Source: Gnetum montanum (lineage: Eukaryota > Streptophyta > Gnetopsida > Gnetales > Gnetaceae). Taken from it: 64,000 nt of DNA. A model generated the notes under the pieces. The model searched no databases. It saw only the letters and a list, made by a program, of their open reading frames with translations, and had not been told where the DNA came from. The DNA lies in the NCBI GenBank assembly GCA_015680685.1, contig MNCI01036755.1, forward strand, positions 62,001-126,000, read 5' to 3'. Numbering within the stretch: position 1 is the stretch's first letter; each line of letters begins with the position of its first letter. The position numbers were made by a program, and so were the translations under genes. Below, piece after piece: positions 12,601 through 24,739 of the stretch.

Positions 12601-13520
12601 AATGCCAAGAAGCCTTTGAAGACCTTAAGTAAGGTTTGGCATAACTACTGACAATCTATTCATTACAAAAGGATCAATCTTTTTACATACACCTTGCTAT
12701 CTCTGACATGTCCATTGCCTCTCTACTCTATCAGAAATGAGATGATGGAGCAAAGTTGCTAGTATACTACCTTATCCATGCATTTATTACTTATGATACC
12801 CAATACACTAAAGTAGAGAAGTATTATCTAGTATTATTCTTCTCATTGAACAAGTGAAGACATTACCTTTTGAGGAGCTAAGTCAATGCCATTTGCAAAT
12901 GTGCTTAGAGCCATAATGACCAATATTTATGGAAGTAGTCATATAGTCCATTAGAAAGCCATAACAATGGAGTTTGACCTTCATTACATTTCCAAAACCT
13001 CAATAAAAGGTCAAGATATAGCTACACAATGCATTGCTTCACTAGTTGACGACCATACAACCATTGACCCTAAATTCCATGATCAATACATCAACATTAT
13101 TAGCCAAGTGCCCGAGGCCTATGAGGCCATCATGAACTTTGAGGGAGCTTCAAATACCCATGGGGCTAGTGCTACTACCATTATAACATTTCCATATGAT
13201 GAAATCTAACATTTTTCTTATCATTTTAAGTTCCCATGTACCAACAATGTAGCAAAGTATGAGGATTTGATCATAGGAATGATGGTAGCTCATGACTAAG
13301 AAATCAAACACTTAATGATCAAAGGTGACTCACAACTTGTGGTAAACCAAGTAACTAAGGTTTATGCATGTAAATCCAAACATTTTCAATCTTATTGTGA
13401 CCTAATAAAGAAACTGATGCAACAATTTATAAACATTGATATCTAATGTGTACCTTGAATCAAGAACCCCATGGACAATGCCATTACAAAACTAGACCTT
13501 AGTGTGATGCCAAATGTGTT
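12600..13520 (+). pseudogene. Two RNase H domains of A1
   Basis: The first RNase H (about 12,650-12,930) reads FYIHLAISDMSIASLL then TQYTKVEKYYLVLFF, the layout of the RT-linked RNase H. A second RNase H (about 13,120-13,510) has TNNVAKYEDLIIGMMVA and IKGDSQLVVNQVTKVYACKS. That matches the extra archaeal-type RNase H typical of the Tat lineage. The linker MEFDLHYISKTSIKGQDIAT lies between them. Both domains contain stops. Confidence 0.85.
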
Positions 13521-13779
13521 TAGCAAGTCATCCTCCTTAACTATGAATTGTGCTATTCCCATCACATGAAACACTAAAAATAACCCTATAACTATATTTC
13601 ATATTGATCCTGCAAACGAGTGGTATGAAGATATCAAGTTTTACATTATCCATGATGAACCTTGATAAGGCCTAACTACCACTCAAAAGGACACTATCCA
13701 TAAATGATCAAAACAGTATGTCATAGTAGGTGATAACCCTTATGTCAATGCTCCTATGATGACATATTGTTAGTGTGTT

Positions 13780-14620
13780 TGGGTGAAGTTAAAGCCTAGA
13801 TAGTCCAAGAGTAGGTTCACAAGGGTGTATGTGGAGGACATATAGGACCTATAGCCATGGCTACTAATATTAGATGGTTAGGTTATTATTGGCCCTATAT
13901 GAAAAATGATTGCTTACAGAAGGTGAAAACTTGTGATAGTTGCCAATGGCATAGCAACCCCATACATGTGCTGCTAAGTAAGTTACACACTACTCAGATA
14001 ACTTGGCCATTTCAATGATGAGGTTTAGATATCATTGGACCTATAATTCCTAAGTCTTTTAGAGGACATAGCTATTCCTCTAAGGAGGACAAGATCTCAA
14101 CAAGTTTGTAGATTCATGCTAGATAACATAGTAGCCTATTTTGGTATACCTATGGTCATAGTCATAGATAATGAACCATAATTTATTAGCTAAGAAATGA
14201 AAAAATTTTGTCATGACCTAGGCATTAAGCATTCCTTCTCATAAACATTTTACCCTCAAGCTAATGGGCAAGCCAAAGTAAGAAATAATACCATCATCAA
14301 CTTGCCTAAGAAGATGATGAATAATAGTAAACATAAGTGGTATGAGCAGCTTATAAATGTACTTTGGACCTATCAAATGAAGTTGTATACTATAATTGGT
14401 GTAATTCCATATAGCCTAGTTTTTGGTTCTGTAGTTGTGTTACCTCTTGAATTGCAAGTGCCATCACTCAAAGTGGCCTTATCATATTTCATCAATGATG
14501 AATAGAACTAAGAGCTGTGCACCATGGATCTGGACCTAGTGGAAGAGCAATAGGTGCAAATGCTTGCTCATGTTAAGTGTTACTAGGAGAGGTAGAAATG
14601 ACAACACCACCATAACCTAG
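13780..14620 (+). pseudogene. Integrase of A1
   Basis: Integrase inserts the DNA copy into the chromosome. The zinc-binding HHCC domain is visible: VHKGVCGGHIGPIAMATN with two His near 13,816-13,845, then CDSCQWH (about 13,932). The core follows: GLDIIGPI (about 14,023), then FYPQANGQAKVRNNTIINL (about 14,250) and WYEQLINVLWTYQMK. The second catalytic Asp region at about 14,150 is badly decayed. No chromodomain is seen, consistent with a non-chromovirus. Stops and frameshifts are frequent. Confidence 0.85.
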
Positions 14621-16500
14621 AAAAGCACAAGATAAGGAAGAAGACCTAGTCCTCAAAGCTATTTGTGAGCATGTGGAAAAATTCTTAGGAAACTAGGAAG
14701 GACTTTTCTTGGCCACTAATGCCTATGGCAATGGAGCCTTCTGGATACCAAGCATGGATGGGAATGAGTTGGCCAATTTAGTAAATCATTCCTACCTAAA
14801 GCCTTATGACATTTAACTCATGAGAATTAATAGTTGACATTGATGGCATTTGCAATGAATGAAAAGTGAGCCTATATGATTTATTGTTTCACAACATATG
14901 GATCAAAAAATTAATGCAAATTTCCTTTGGGTGTACCAATTATGACCATTGGTAGCCTGGTTTGCTAATTATTTTAGATGACCTTATGCATTATCATGTA
15001 ACAACATGTTTTCTTTGTCTTATTTCTTATTCTCTTGGGGTTGTTCTTGTAGGATGAAGGTTGGAGTTATTACAGAGGTGTAACTCATTATGATAGCAAG
15101 TCACCACATGACCTAGATTGTAAGATTCAATGAGTGTGTCCTGTACTACTTCTCCTTGAGCTCAACCCTGTAGCCTAATTATAGCCTTCCTCACCCTAAA
15201 TGATAATGTTGACCTATTTCTAACACGCATGCATTATGACCATATGATAACCCTTCTTCATGCTCCATCTACAAGTTTGTTGAATGTAACACATCTCATT
15301 CAATGGAAAACCATTAATTTTGTCAAATGTAATACATCTCATTCAATAGGAAAAAAAATCAAATTAGCCTTGGTAAAGAAACCCAATGAAGGTTTCACCA
15401 TAAAAAAATGGAAAAACAAATTGCCAAGAAGTTGAGAGGCCAATGAAGACCAAAAGAAAAATCAATGCCTTGAAACATGTAAAGGGAGGAGCCCAATGGC
15501 CAAAGAAAACCTTGGAATGAAGTGTTGGTTCCTCAAACACATTATCGAGTGACCAACACTTCAAAGCAAAAAGAGTGAAGACTTATTGATTAAGCAACAT
15601 GTTAGTTTCATATTTTAGTCATGATGTTATTACTTGGAACTCATTAGTATCCCTCAGGATCAAACATTACCTATGAATTGCACCATCTCATCATAGCCTT
15701 ATCCCATCATCACAAGCACTCTTTGGCATGGTTTGACACTAATAAATCAAGCATGAAGAGGAAACATTGGTGATGGAATTGTAATGATGTTTTATATTCT
15801 TTGTCAATACCTCTCAATTCAATCCTCAAGACACCAACAAAGAGGGTCCACTGAAACACCATCAAGAAAATGCATATTGTAACCTTTTAGAATTGTAATT
15901 CTCACCCCATGAAGCTTGAGGTTAAAACTTCATTGTAAAATGTGAAGATTGTAATCTACAAGATGCAATTTCACATATTTTAACTTTTGGGGCTGAAAAA
16001 TGCCTCATAAGTGATCAAAGCCTCAATCCTTAAGTGAAAAAAGTCATATCATGCCTATATTTGGGCTTAGGAGGGGTCTAAAATGCCTTTTGGACTTTCA
16101 AAATTGGCATTTTCATGGGTTTTCTTAGAGGGAGGTATAACCTTTTCTACACTAGAATCATATGTGCTTAGTGTTGGGGGGTGTAACCTCACCTATGCTC
16201 AACATTAGGGGGTTTAACTCTCAACACCCTAGCATTGGTCTTGCCTCCCAGCATGGCTCATGCAGCCCCAGTGTTGCCCCAATTATTCCAACATGGATGT
16301 GATACCCCTAGCATGGTTCATACATCCTAGCATTACTTTGAAAGATCAATGTGGGTGGAATAAGCTAACATGGTTGAATTTTTTATTTATTGTTTTTGGT
16401 AATTATAATGGTTTTGGTACCTTGGGGGGTATCAAAACTTACCACACATGGAAACCATACTAGATTTAGATACTTACAACACCTACACATTACATCAATT
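14620..16500 (+). other. 3' region of A1, no gene recognised
   Basis: Downstream of integrase the sequence is non-coding. It should hold the 3' untranslated region and perhaps a 3' LTR of family A, but no second LTR copy exists in the window for comparison. A stretch at 16.12-16.34 kb repeats short phrases such as TAGCATTGG, CAGCATGGC and CTAGCATGG. It ends abruptly against B1's integrase at about 16.5 kb. Confidence 0.4.
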
Positions 16501-16525
16501 TTTTAGTAATTAGGATAGAAATTTG

Positions 16526-17310
16526 TTAGTAATTAGAATAACCTATGGGAAGCATCCATGTGGAGTGATAGGACCAAAGGGCATTGTTTAGTTTAGTGCT
16601 CCAATCCCTTTGGTACTTGCTAATAGTGCATGTTAGAATTTTTGTAATATCCCAATTAGTGATTTTAGCTTCACCATTGGCTTGAGGGTGATAAGGTGTT
16701 GTGAGTTTGTGCTCAACCCCCAAACACTGCATAAGTTTTTGGAAAGTGGCACCTATGAAATGAGTTCCATTGTCAGAAATTAATGCACAAGACATACCAA
16801 ACCTCTTTATGATGTTCTATTATACAAACTGAGCAGTAGTAGTGGATGTACAGTTAGTGATAGCTACTGCTTCTACCCACCTAGTGCAATAGTCAACCAC
16901 AACTATTATATACACCTTTTCATTTGACATAGGCATGATGGGACCCATAAAGTCAATGCCCCAAATATCAAATGGTTCAAGAGATTGAATCCTTTGTTGT
17001 GGCCTCTCCATTCAAGTTGTCATTCCACCATCTCTCTAACAATGATCACATGCACAGACAAACTGGTGTACATTTTTGATGATTGTTGGCCAGTAATATC
17101 TTGCCATGAGGATTTTTATGGCCATGCATCTCCCAGCATAATGGTCCCCACAAGGGCCTTCGTGAGCATCCTAGAAAATGCACAGTTGATTTGTGTTAGG
17201 GACACACCAACATACCAGGCCATCGGGACATACTTTGTAAAGGTTCCCATTGATTTCCATGAAACACATAATCTAGTGAAGAAACCATTATTTCTTTCGA
17301 GTTTCTAGCT
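16526..17310 (-). pseudogene. Integrase remnant of B1 (Athila-like Ty3/gypsy)
   Basis: Read on the minus strand. The zinc domain region at about 17.2-17.04 kb shows HEGPCGDHYAGR (His pair) and VCACDHC (Cys pair). The core follows: FDIWGIDFMGPIMPMSNEK, VVDYCTRWVEAVAI, LISDNGTHFIGATFQKLMQ and TTPYHPQANGEAKITN, giving the D and D and nearby E of the DDE triad. One in-frame stop falls between the two halves (about 16.8 kb). The sequence stops at about 16.5 kb before the C-terminal domain, so B1 is 3'-truncated. It is one of the better preserved domains here. Confidence 0.9.
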
Positions 17311-17339
17311 CTTGCAGCAGTTCTTGCTTGGGTAGATGA

Positions 17340-18990
17340 GTAACAATGGTGTCATACCATCTTGGTTCATTGGGCACTTGTGCATTAATATCCCCTACAA
17401 AGAGATATTCATTAGGAAATTGATCAGATAAGAGGATCTCTTTCTTCTTGTCATCCCATCTTAGCTATGATAAGTGGTCAGCAACGACACTTTCCACATC
17501 CTTTCGATCTACCATTATGAGATTGAACTCTTACAAAATCACAAGCCACCGTATGATATGGGGACTCACCATTGGTTTAGTCATTAAAAACTGTATGGTG
17601 TTATGATTTTTGTGCATGAACACTTTATAACCAAGCACATAGTGCCTAAACTTTTCTAAGGAAAACACCATTGCCATCAACTTGTTTTCCATACTGGTGT
17701 AGTTCAGCTATGCACCTGTGATACTCTAGTTTGCATAGTGATGTAATATGGATATCTTTGATCATCCATCTATGTAAGCACTTCCCCCAAAGCATAATTT
17801 GATGCATCAATCATCACATGAAATGGCCTAGACCAATCAGGTGCTTGTAGAATTGTGGTCTGAACAAGCTTCTGCTTCAGTTGTTGAAATGTTGTTTCAC
17901 ATACAGGGGTCTAAAAAAATGGTGAATCTTTCTTTGTCAATTCAACCAACAGCTTGAAAGTTTTGGAAAAGTTCTCAATGAAGTGTCAATAGTAGCCAGT
18001 ATGACCAAGGAATGATTTCACTTCTTTAACTATTTTTGGTTAAGGGTCATTCCTTGGATGACCCTTATCTTTTCAGGGTCCACCTCAATTCCTACTTTTG
18101 AGATACAATGCCCTAAGACTATGCTTTCATGGACCATAAGATGGCTTTTTTTCCAATTGAGTTGGAGGTTAGTTTTGACACATCTCCTCAACACCTACTC
18201 AAGATAGTCTAGGGCTTGCTTGAATGTTTCTTTGTAGGTAGAAAAGTCATCCATGAAGACTTCTACCTTGCTACCAATTTGGTGTTGGAAAATGCTAAGG
18301 ACTAATCATTGAAATGTAGTTGGGAAATTACATAAACCGAATGGCATTTGACAGTAAGTGAAAGTCCCCCAAGGACTTGTGAAAGTGGTCTTTGCCTAGT
18401 CATCTGGTGTGATTTGGATTTGGTTATAGCCACTATAACCATCCATAAAGCTATAGTAGTTGTGCCTAGAAATGGTGTCTAGAACTTGGTCAACAAAGGG
18501 CAATGGAAAGTGATCTTTGAAAGTTGTTATATTGAGTGACCAAAAGTCAATGCACACTTGCCATTTGCCTTATTTCTTGGGCACAATCACAAGTGGGCTA
18601 ACCCACTCAGTATCTACAATAGGGTAGATGAATCCTACCTTGAGGAGTTGCTCGATCTCATCTTTGACAATCTACTTTAATTTGGAATTTAATAGTCACT
18701 ACGGTTGCCATTTAGGCTTAATAGCAGGGTCAGTGTATATCTGGTGCTGGAATATTCTTGGATCTATTCCTGTGAGCTTAGAATATGACCAAGCAAAGGC
18801 TACTAACCATTTTTCCACTACATTCATCAACATCTTATTTTTTCTTACAACAAATTTGGCATTAATAATAATCAACTTTTCATTTTTTAAGAACACATAC
18901 TCTATTCTGATCATTCAAGGGGTTCTTATTTGAAATTTTTAAAAATCTCCAACTCTTCCCAATTGATATCATCATTTACTCCCTCAAGGA
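17340..18990 (-). pseudogene. Reverse transcriptase and RNase H of B1
   Basis: Minus strand. RT begins near 18.9 kb (MIRIEYVFLKNEKLIIINAK, a linker shared with B2) and proceeds to TTFTSPWGTFTYCQMPFG and VEVFMDDFSTYKETF (FMDD catalytic box at about 18,260-18,244). RNase H follows at about 17.9-17.4 kb with LWGKCLHRW and NGVFLRKV. Family membership is clear from the collinear match with B2 at 44.7-45.45 kb. Scattered stops interrupt it. Plus-strand reading frames in this interval are only its shadow. Confidence 0.85.
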
Positions 18991-19249
18991 GATAGTGATA
19001 AACTTGCTCAAGTTCATCCATAGTTGTAACACAATCACATGTTAGGCCCTCAGTAGGTTGCATGAACAATGTACTACTACTAGAATCATCTATCAGCCAC
19101 TGGGTGCCTTCTTGTTTTGTGGTTGTTGTGTACAGACATCTTTGGATTTTAGCTTCTGGTGCACACCACTTGCATGCAAAGATAGATGTTTACTTCATTG
19201 ATCATATCTTTTGCACACAATGGCACCCTGAATTGCTATACGTAATACA

Positions 19250-19625
19250 TGGAATCCTCTTCTTCTTGATCTTCCCAAATTCATTTTCTTTCGATATCTC
19301 TAAGGAAAGATCTCTAATGCCCATTTTGGCATCAACAGTGCTTAACTACACCCTTCCCATAATAATTGGGAAGTACCCCTTACAGTTCTCCACCTTGATT
19401 ACTAGAAAGTTAGTAGGATATGACCACCCACAAATGGTGGTCACGATGTCTTCTACTTGTTCCAATGGAACAATGATGGACTGGTCTACCAACTCCAACC
19501 TGATGTTGCTCTTCTTTAAGGGAAAAATGTTCCATGTAGTGTACATCTCATGTGAGATTAGATTAACACCAGAACTAGAGTCAAGAAGAGCTTTACAAGG
19601 CTCATTCCTAGTAAGTTGCAAATAT
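19250..19625 (-). pseudogene. Protease remnant of B1
   Basis: Minus strand. Open from 19,621 to 19,346. It reads CKALLDSSSGVNLISHEMYT, FPLKKSNIRLELVDQSIIVP and YPTNFLVIKVENCKGYFPII, a retropepsin of the Athila type, where the active site is normally DLGxSVNL. Here it is DSSSGVNL; B2 has DLGSGVNL. Homologous pieces at 44.15-44.42 kb (+) and 50.35-49.98 kb (-) confirm the family. Confidence 0.85.
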
Positions 19626-19679
19626 ACTAAGGGACTTCCAAGATCAGCTAACTTCCTAGGTAGGTTACCGACTTGAATC

Positions 19680-20184
19680 TAATCAGATATAGCATGGGTC
19701 AACATCATGGTATGGATTTGACAGGAATTTTGGTTTGAATGGGATGTAGATAAAGGTGATGTAGAGGAAGGTGGAGGAGAAAGGCCACCAACCACTAGTG
19801 TATCTGAGGGCTTTGGTGGACTGTGAGGTTGAAAAAAGGATCTTTTCTCTTATCATGGTTCTGACCCACTTGGTTGGCTAACTGATTGTAGATTAACCAT
19901 CCTCGTAGCATTTCTTTACTTGGTTGGGTAGGCAATTCACCCTACATGGATAGAGCAAGTGGTAGCTATGTAGGAGGCGGAGGAGCATGTGTAAGAATAG
20001 GAGGAGCATGAGGATAGTAGGTGGCATTCCTCCTTACATATGGTAGTTGGTAAACTTGAAGAGGGTAGTGGTGAGGTTGGTAAGTAGCAACATGACCAAA
20101 AGAGTCCCATGGAGATGAAGGTTGCTAAACATAATAACCATAGGGATCTAGTTGTTGGTAGGGTATGCCATAGGGATCTAGTTG
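19680..20184 (-). pseudogene. gag: C-terminal gag remnant of B1
   Basis: Minus strand. A Gln/Pro/Tyr-rich stretch reading YQQLDPYGYYV and YPHAPPILTHAPPPP corresponds to YPYQQLDSYGYYAQ downstream of gag in B2 (about 43.6 kb). Low complexity and stops limit what can be said. It is cut at about 20,185, where a copia LTR begins, so the rest of gag and the 5' LTR of B1 are missing. Confidence 0.65.
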
Positions 20185-20945
20185 TTGGTGCTATGCCAAC
20201 ACTCAATCCCATAGGATCCCAACAAGCTCAAGTAAGATGCCTTCCTACAAGAAGCATATTAACCCTGCAAGGAAACAAGATAGAAATAAGAATTACAAGA
20301 AAAGGATGCAAATAATTTTGCTAATCCTTATACATTAAGGTACAACTCACTTTTACCACATACAAAAATAAATGATAGTACAATGAGAAGTAATAAGAAG
20401 AGAATAATGTATACAACGATTGCTTGATAGTGACACTTGATATTACAAAATGCTTACACATTTTCCAATGGAATGAAGTCTTCTTATAGTCAATATGTTT
20501 TCGAAATCACTTTGGAATTCATGCAATGGCTATCTAATGGTTACTAGAGATGTCTTCTTTGAGGTTAACACATCTTTCTACATCAGACATTTATTCTAGA
20601 AATATGTCTTCTCCACGAGAAAGACGTCTTAGGGGAGATGTCTTCATGAAGACTTCTTTCTCACTAGAAAGGCATCTATTATTTTTCAAACATGTCTTTG
20701 TCTAAGCAACCTTTAATTTAGCCAAGATATCTGCTATTTCTTGGAGACATATTTCTTAAGATTCCTTTGCACTTTAATTTTTGCATGCTTTCTTGAGATC
20801 TTGACATCTTTCTTGAGATTCCTTGCACTTTGAAATATTCATTCCTTGTCCTTATTCTTGAATCTCTAAACTTAACAATCACACAAACCTCCTTCATTCT
20901 CCATTTTCCTTAAGGTTTTGACACCCCAAAAGGTTAATAGCACAT
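20185..20945 (-). mobile_element. Partial copia LTR (same family as C1)
   Basis: The reverse complement matches the 3' LTR of C1 (35,171-36,386) from its first bases (ACCTTTTGGGGTGTCAAAAC against ACCTTTTGGTGTGTCAAAAT) to GATTGAGTGTTGGCATAGCA. The last roughly 300 bp of the LTR are missing at the junction with B1. Both copies share runs of AGACATCTT/AAGACGTCTT words. Confidence 0.8.
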
Positions 20946-21029
20946 GCTAACATGGAATATTAAGCTTTTCACTTCTCATAGGCTCATAAATCTTCATCTA
21001 TGTGATGATGTGGTAGGTACTGAGCTGAC

Positions 21030-21535
21030 TGAGCTTGCTCGTAGAATAGAAATTTGGTTATACAAATTTCATCTACAAGTGAGATGATGAGGCAAGGTGG
21101 ATTTTCAAAGCTAATGTGATTCATAGAACCATTTTGTAGAGTTACATTTTGGTTCTACAAACCAAATATTTATAGTCATTGATATGGCAAAATGCTAATG
21201 TGTCTCATAGAGCTTTCTTCATAGATTTAGATTTTAACACTACGAACTAGCTTTACAAGCAGACATGATAGAACCAAATGAGCTTCTCTTATAAGGTGTA
21301 TTTTGGCTCTATGAGCATCGGTAATTCCTCTAGAGCTAACTTGGAAGAAGCACTAATGTGATAGAACTCTTTCATAGAGTTGTTTTTTAACTCTATGAGC
21401 TTCATCTACAAGCTAACATAGTTGGGCATAACAAGTTTGGATGACATTATAGAGCTTCTTTGTATAGCCATTTTTTAACTGTATGAGCTAACATGGAATA
21501 GCTATGGCATGGCATGGCATGGAACTAACATGGCA
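21030..21535 (+). repeat. Degenerate ~85-bp tandem repeat
   Basis: About five units built around CATAGAGCTTCTTTCATAGA, TTTTAACTCTATGAGCTTCA and AAGCTAACATGG. The words CTCTATGAGC and GCTCATAGAG inside a unit are roughly inverted, so single units could fold back. A short GGCAT microsatellite (21,502-21,520) closes the array. Confidence 0.55.
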
Positions 21536-21539
21536 AATG

Positions 21540-22630
21540 AAGTGTTTAGAGGGAGTTCCACCATCTAGATGAATATGCACTTTTCATTGTGTTTAGCTAT
21601 ATCAATAGTCCTTGGTCCCACAACACTTCTCTTTTTTCATAACCTCTATTACTAATGTCCCACCAATTAACATGGTAGGGTCAACTTGTTAGGGCTAACA
21701 TGGTAGAACTAAAAGAATTTAGCTAGTGAGGTTGAATTTTATCTCTAAGTACACCACTCTTCTTCCAAAGTTGACTTGACAAAGATAACATTTGGTGTCA
21801 TTCATTGACCTAGATTTCTTGGCTCAATGAACCCACATTGCAAAATTTCCTACATTGTAGAGCTAATTTCAATGTTTTCCTTTTCCTTTAATCCAAGCCC
21901 CTTTTCAAATTCTAATCGAACCTTTGTTCTTGAATGATGATTTATCTTAGTTTTCAACTATTCATCAAAATTCTCATTGAGATGAAACTGACTCATAAGC
22001 TCTATGATTTTATTTTAATAATATCAACTTGGCTAACAAAGCATAATTTTGGGGGTAGTTTAACTCATGTAAGCTCTATCTTTGACACATAGCTTAGTTT
22101 TGCTACTAATTTTAATCTAAAACCCTAGCTTTTTGAACTGTCTAAAAATTCTATGAGCTTATATAAGAGCATGATATCTCATAATTTGTTAATCAAATTT
22201 AAAACCATTTATTCTAAAAATGATTTTTAAATTTTGCAAATAAATCATGCAAAGAAATAAATCCCATAATTCAAGTCCTTTGCTATTCCATGACCTCTCA
22301 ATGTCTCAAAGCTTTATACAATAGCTCTCACCAAATCCTAGCTTTAAAATTAATTCTTAGCTTTAAAATTCTAAAACTCATAACCACAATTAGAACTTAA
22401 GTATTTAATTCTTTTAATTCAAAACCCTAAATTATTCTAGAATACAGAATCCTCTTTTATGAAAAAGTTGAGCTAATACAAACCATCAGAAATCCAAAAC
22501 TTAGCCCTACTTCATTTATGGCTGAAATGTGATAATAATTAGTTCAACTTTATTTTCTAGCTTTTTAGTTTAAATGCAATTTACTTTCTTATCTTTAAGC
22601 ACTTAATATCATAATCTGCAATTAATGTGA
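21540..22630. other. No gene seen
   Basis: AT-rich sequence without a recognisable coding region. AGCTTATATAAGAGCATGAT at about 22,156 resembles a TATA-box context and may belong to a worn LTR, but no partner copy is present. Confidence 0.4.
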
Positions 22631-22635
22631 GTACA

Positions 22636-23061
22636 ACCACTTCAAGCATAATATATTAATGCGTGGTAATCCTAATCGTAGATACTTAATACACCTAGTA
22701 GTAAACACTTAGTAACCTAGTAGTATTAGTACACATTCAAAGTATGTACGAAAGAGGAGAATGGATTCTTCATGTTTAGGATGGTTCAATTAATTAATTA
22801 GTTAATTTAAATAATCAAATCCTCTCTTAATTAATCATTTCATAGATAATGAATATAATAAAATTTATAAAAATAAATATCTTAAACCTTAATCATACTT
22901 AATAGTACAAATGAGTTAATGCAAGTGATGATTAGGAAGATAACAACTAGTAACCACATCTTTCATCATCTAAGAATATAGGCCACTTAGATAAAGCCTA
23001 GTCCACAAAATTTGACTATGGTTGGCTATAGGGAATACCCACTACTCGTCAAGCATGATCA
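22636..23061 (+). mobile_element. Partial family B LTR
   Basis: Matches the U3-distal/3' part of the family B LTR: ACAACCACTTCAAGCATAAT, CTTAGTAACCTAGTAGTATT and the LTR 3' end GGGAATACCCACTACTCGTCA at 23,041-23,061. The 5' half with the promoter is missing. The bases after it only weakly resemble a primer-binding site. Confidence 0.65.
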
Positions 23062-23249
23062 TGATCCACTACATCATATCTATGATGACATATGTAAGGC
23101 TATGATATCCATCTACGGTATCATAGTCCTTCAAAATAATATTTTAACATTCCTTGGAACTATTAAATTAGTTTCAAATTTTCTTTTATAATTTTTTTAA
23201 AATTATAATTCAATACTAAAAAGTAGAATCTTAAGAATATATACATTGC

Positions 23250-24450
23250 TTCAGCATCTAATGATAAAAAAAAAATCAACTTCTAATAAAAGTATTTCAC
23301 ATGGGACTTCAATTTTCACCTAAATTCACTTAGCTCAACTTGTTTTTGAAGTTTTTTAATTTCTTTCCATGATTCTTAATCAAAACCTAGGGCTCACACC
23401 ACACATCCATAAAGCACTATAGTTTGGATAACTATTTGAAAAAGATATTTTCAAATTGTCCTAATCCAAATATTATGATTACTACATTTGTTCTTCATTG
23501 TATAAGGCATTTTATGTATTTGCAACTCAATCATTGTATAAGGTATTTTATGTATGGTACTTACACTTATCATTTTGAATGCATTTTACTCCTAAATATT
23601 TGTAAGTATCCATACTGTGAAGTAATTTATTCTTTATTTGGAAAGTATAATCTTTCTCTTTAGTTTCAAAAATTAGTACTCTTATTTTTTGAACATTCTC
23701 CTTTACTTTTGTACATTCACAACATATTTATAGTTAATGCAATATTTCTTTTGACCATGTTTTTGAATATTCTATTCGTGTTATTTTATCTGCAAGGATT
23801 AAAAGTTGTATCCATGATTGTTCTAATTTAATAACATTATTTTCTTTACCTTTTTAATCCATTCTTCTAGTTTAAGAATAAATATGCTAAAAAATTTTAG
23901 TGAAAGAGGATAACCCTACTTTACTTCTATATTACTATAAAACTAACAAGATTGTGTAGTTTTGCCATCCTTTAATTAAAAATTTATTTCCCTATATAAA
24001 TTTTGAATGACATGTAAACCATAATCAACTTTATGTTTTTTTTCTACTCCATAATTTTTATTTAGTAACAAAGTCAAATGCTTCAGTAAAATCCACAAAG
24101 AAAATAAATGTTTTCCCTTGTTTTCCCTTTGCTTATTCAATGTAATATCTCAAAGTAAGCAAATGACCTTGTGTGAAAAATTTTATTCTAAATCCTTCTT
24201 GTGAAACAACATGTAAATTATTTCTTTCTACCTACGATTCTAATTTTTTTTCCAAATGGCACCTGCCAATTTTGCAAATAAGTTACTAGTTATGATTAAT
24301 CTATAATTAATTAAATCATATTTCTTCCCTTTTCTAAAAGGCATAATACCTTTACTAATCATCTACTATCTAGTCAAAGCATTTTGAATTCTTTTATTAA
24401 CCATTCTCCAAGTCTCTCTCCAGACTACCTCTCCACCACATTTGAATCAT
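23250..24450 (-). pseudogene. LINE (non-LTR) reverse transcriptase remnant
   Basis: Minus strand, running from about 24.45 down to 23.25 kb. Ordered RT blocks: MPFRKGKKYDLINYR, FIFFVDFTEAFDFVTK (motif with the first catalytic Asp), SNIEVK-GYPLSLKFFSIFI, LADKITRIEYS (the position of the ADD box, second Asp lost), YKYLGVKCIQ, and a C-terminal QTIVLYGCVV then SWKEIKKLQK. This is the order of a LINE RT and its RT-associated tail, unlike either LTR family here. No endonuclease or poly(A) tail could be found. Many stops are present. Confidence 0.75.
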
Positions 24451-24739
24451 AATCACTTTAAAATCAAAATTACATGGTGCAAGTCATGGTTTTTTGTTGA
24501 ATATATTGAGTTATTTCCCCATGAAACTTGAGATTTCCTATTATCACATGACACACAAAAAAATTTGCTAAATACAATTGCTCTTAAAGAAATTCTAGGT
24601 GCATAATGAAAGCATATGGTTAGCAAAATAACATTGCTTGATGAAATTCATGAATAAAACAAAGAAATCCTTCGAAGGTTATCAAACCTTGAAGAGAAGT
24701 TTAAGGAAAAAAAGAACTCTAATATTGCTACAAGAGGAG

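Noticed and set aside
18628-19676. Plus-strand open frames of 101 and 204 codons
   Set aside because: They lie opposite the B1 RT and protease, whose minus-strand reading matches B2 and B4.
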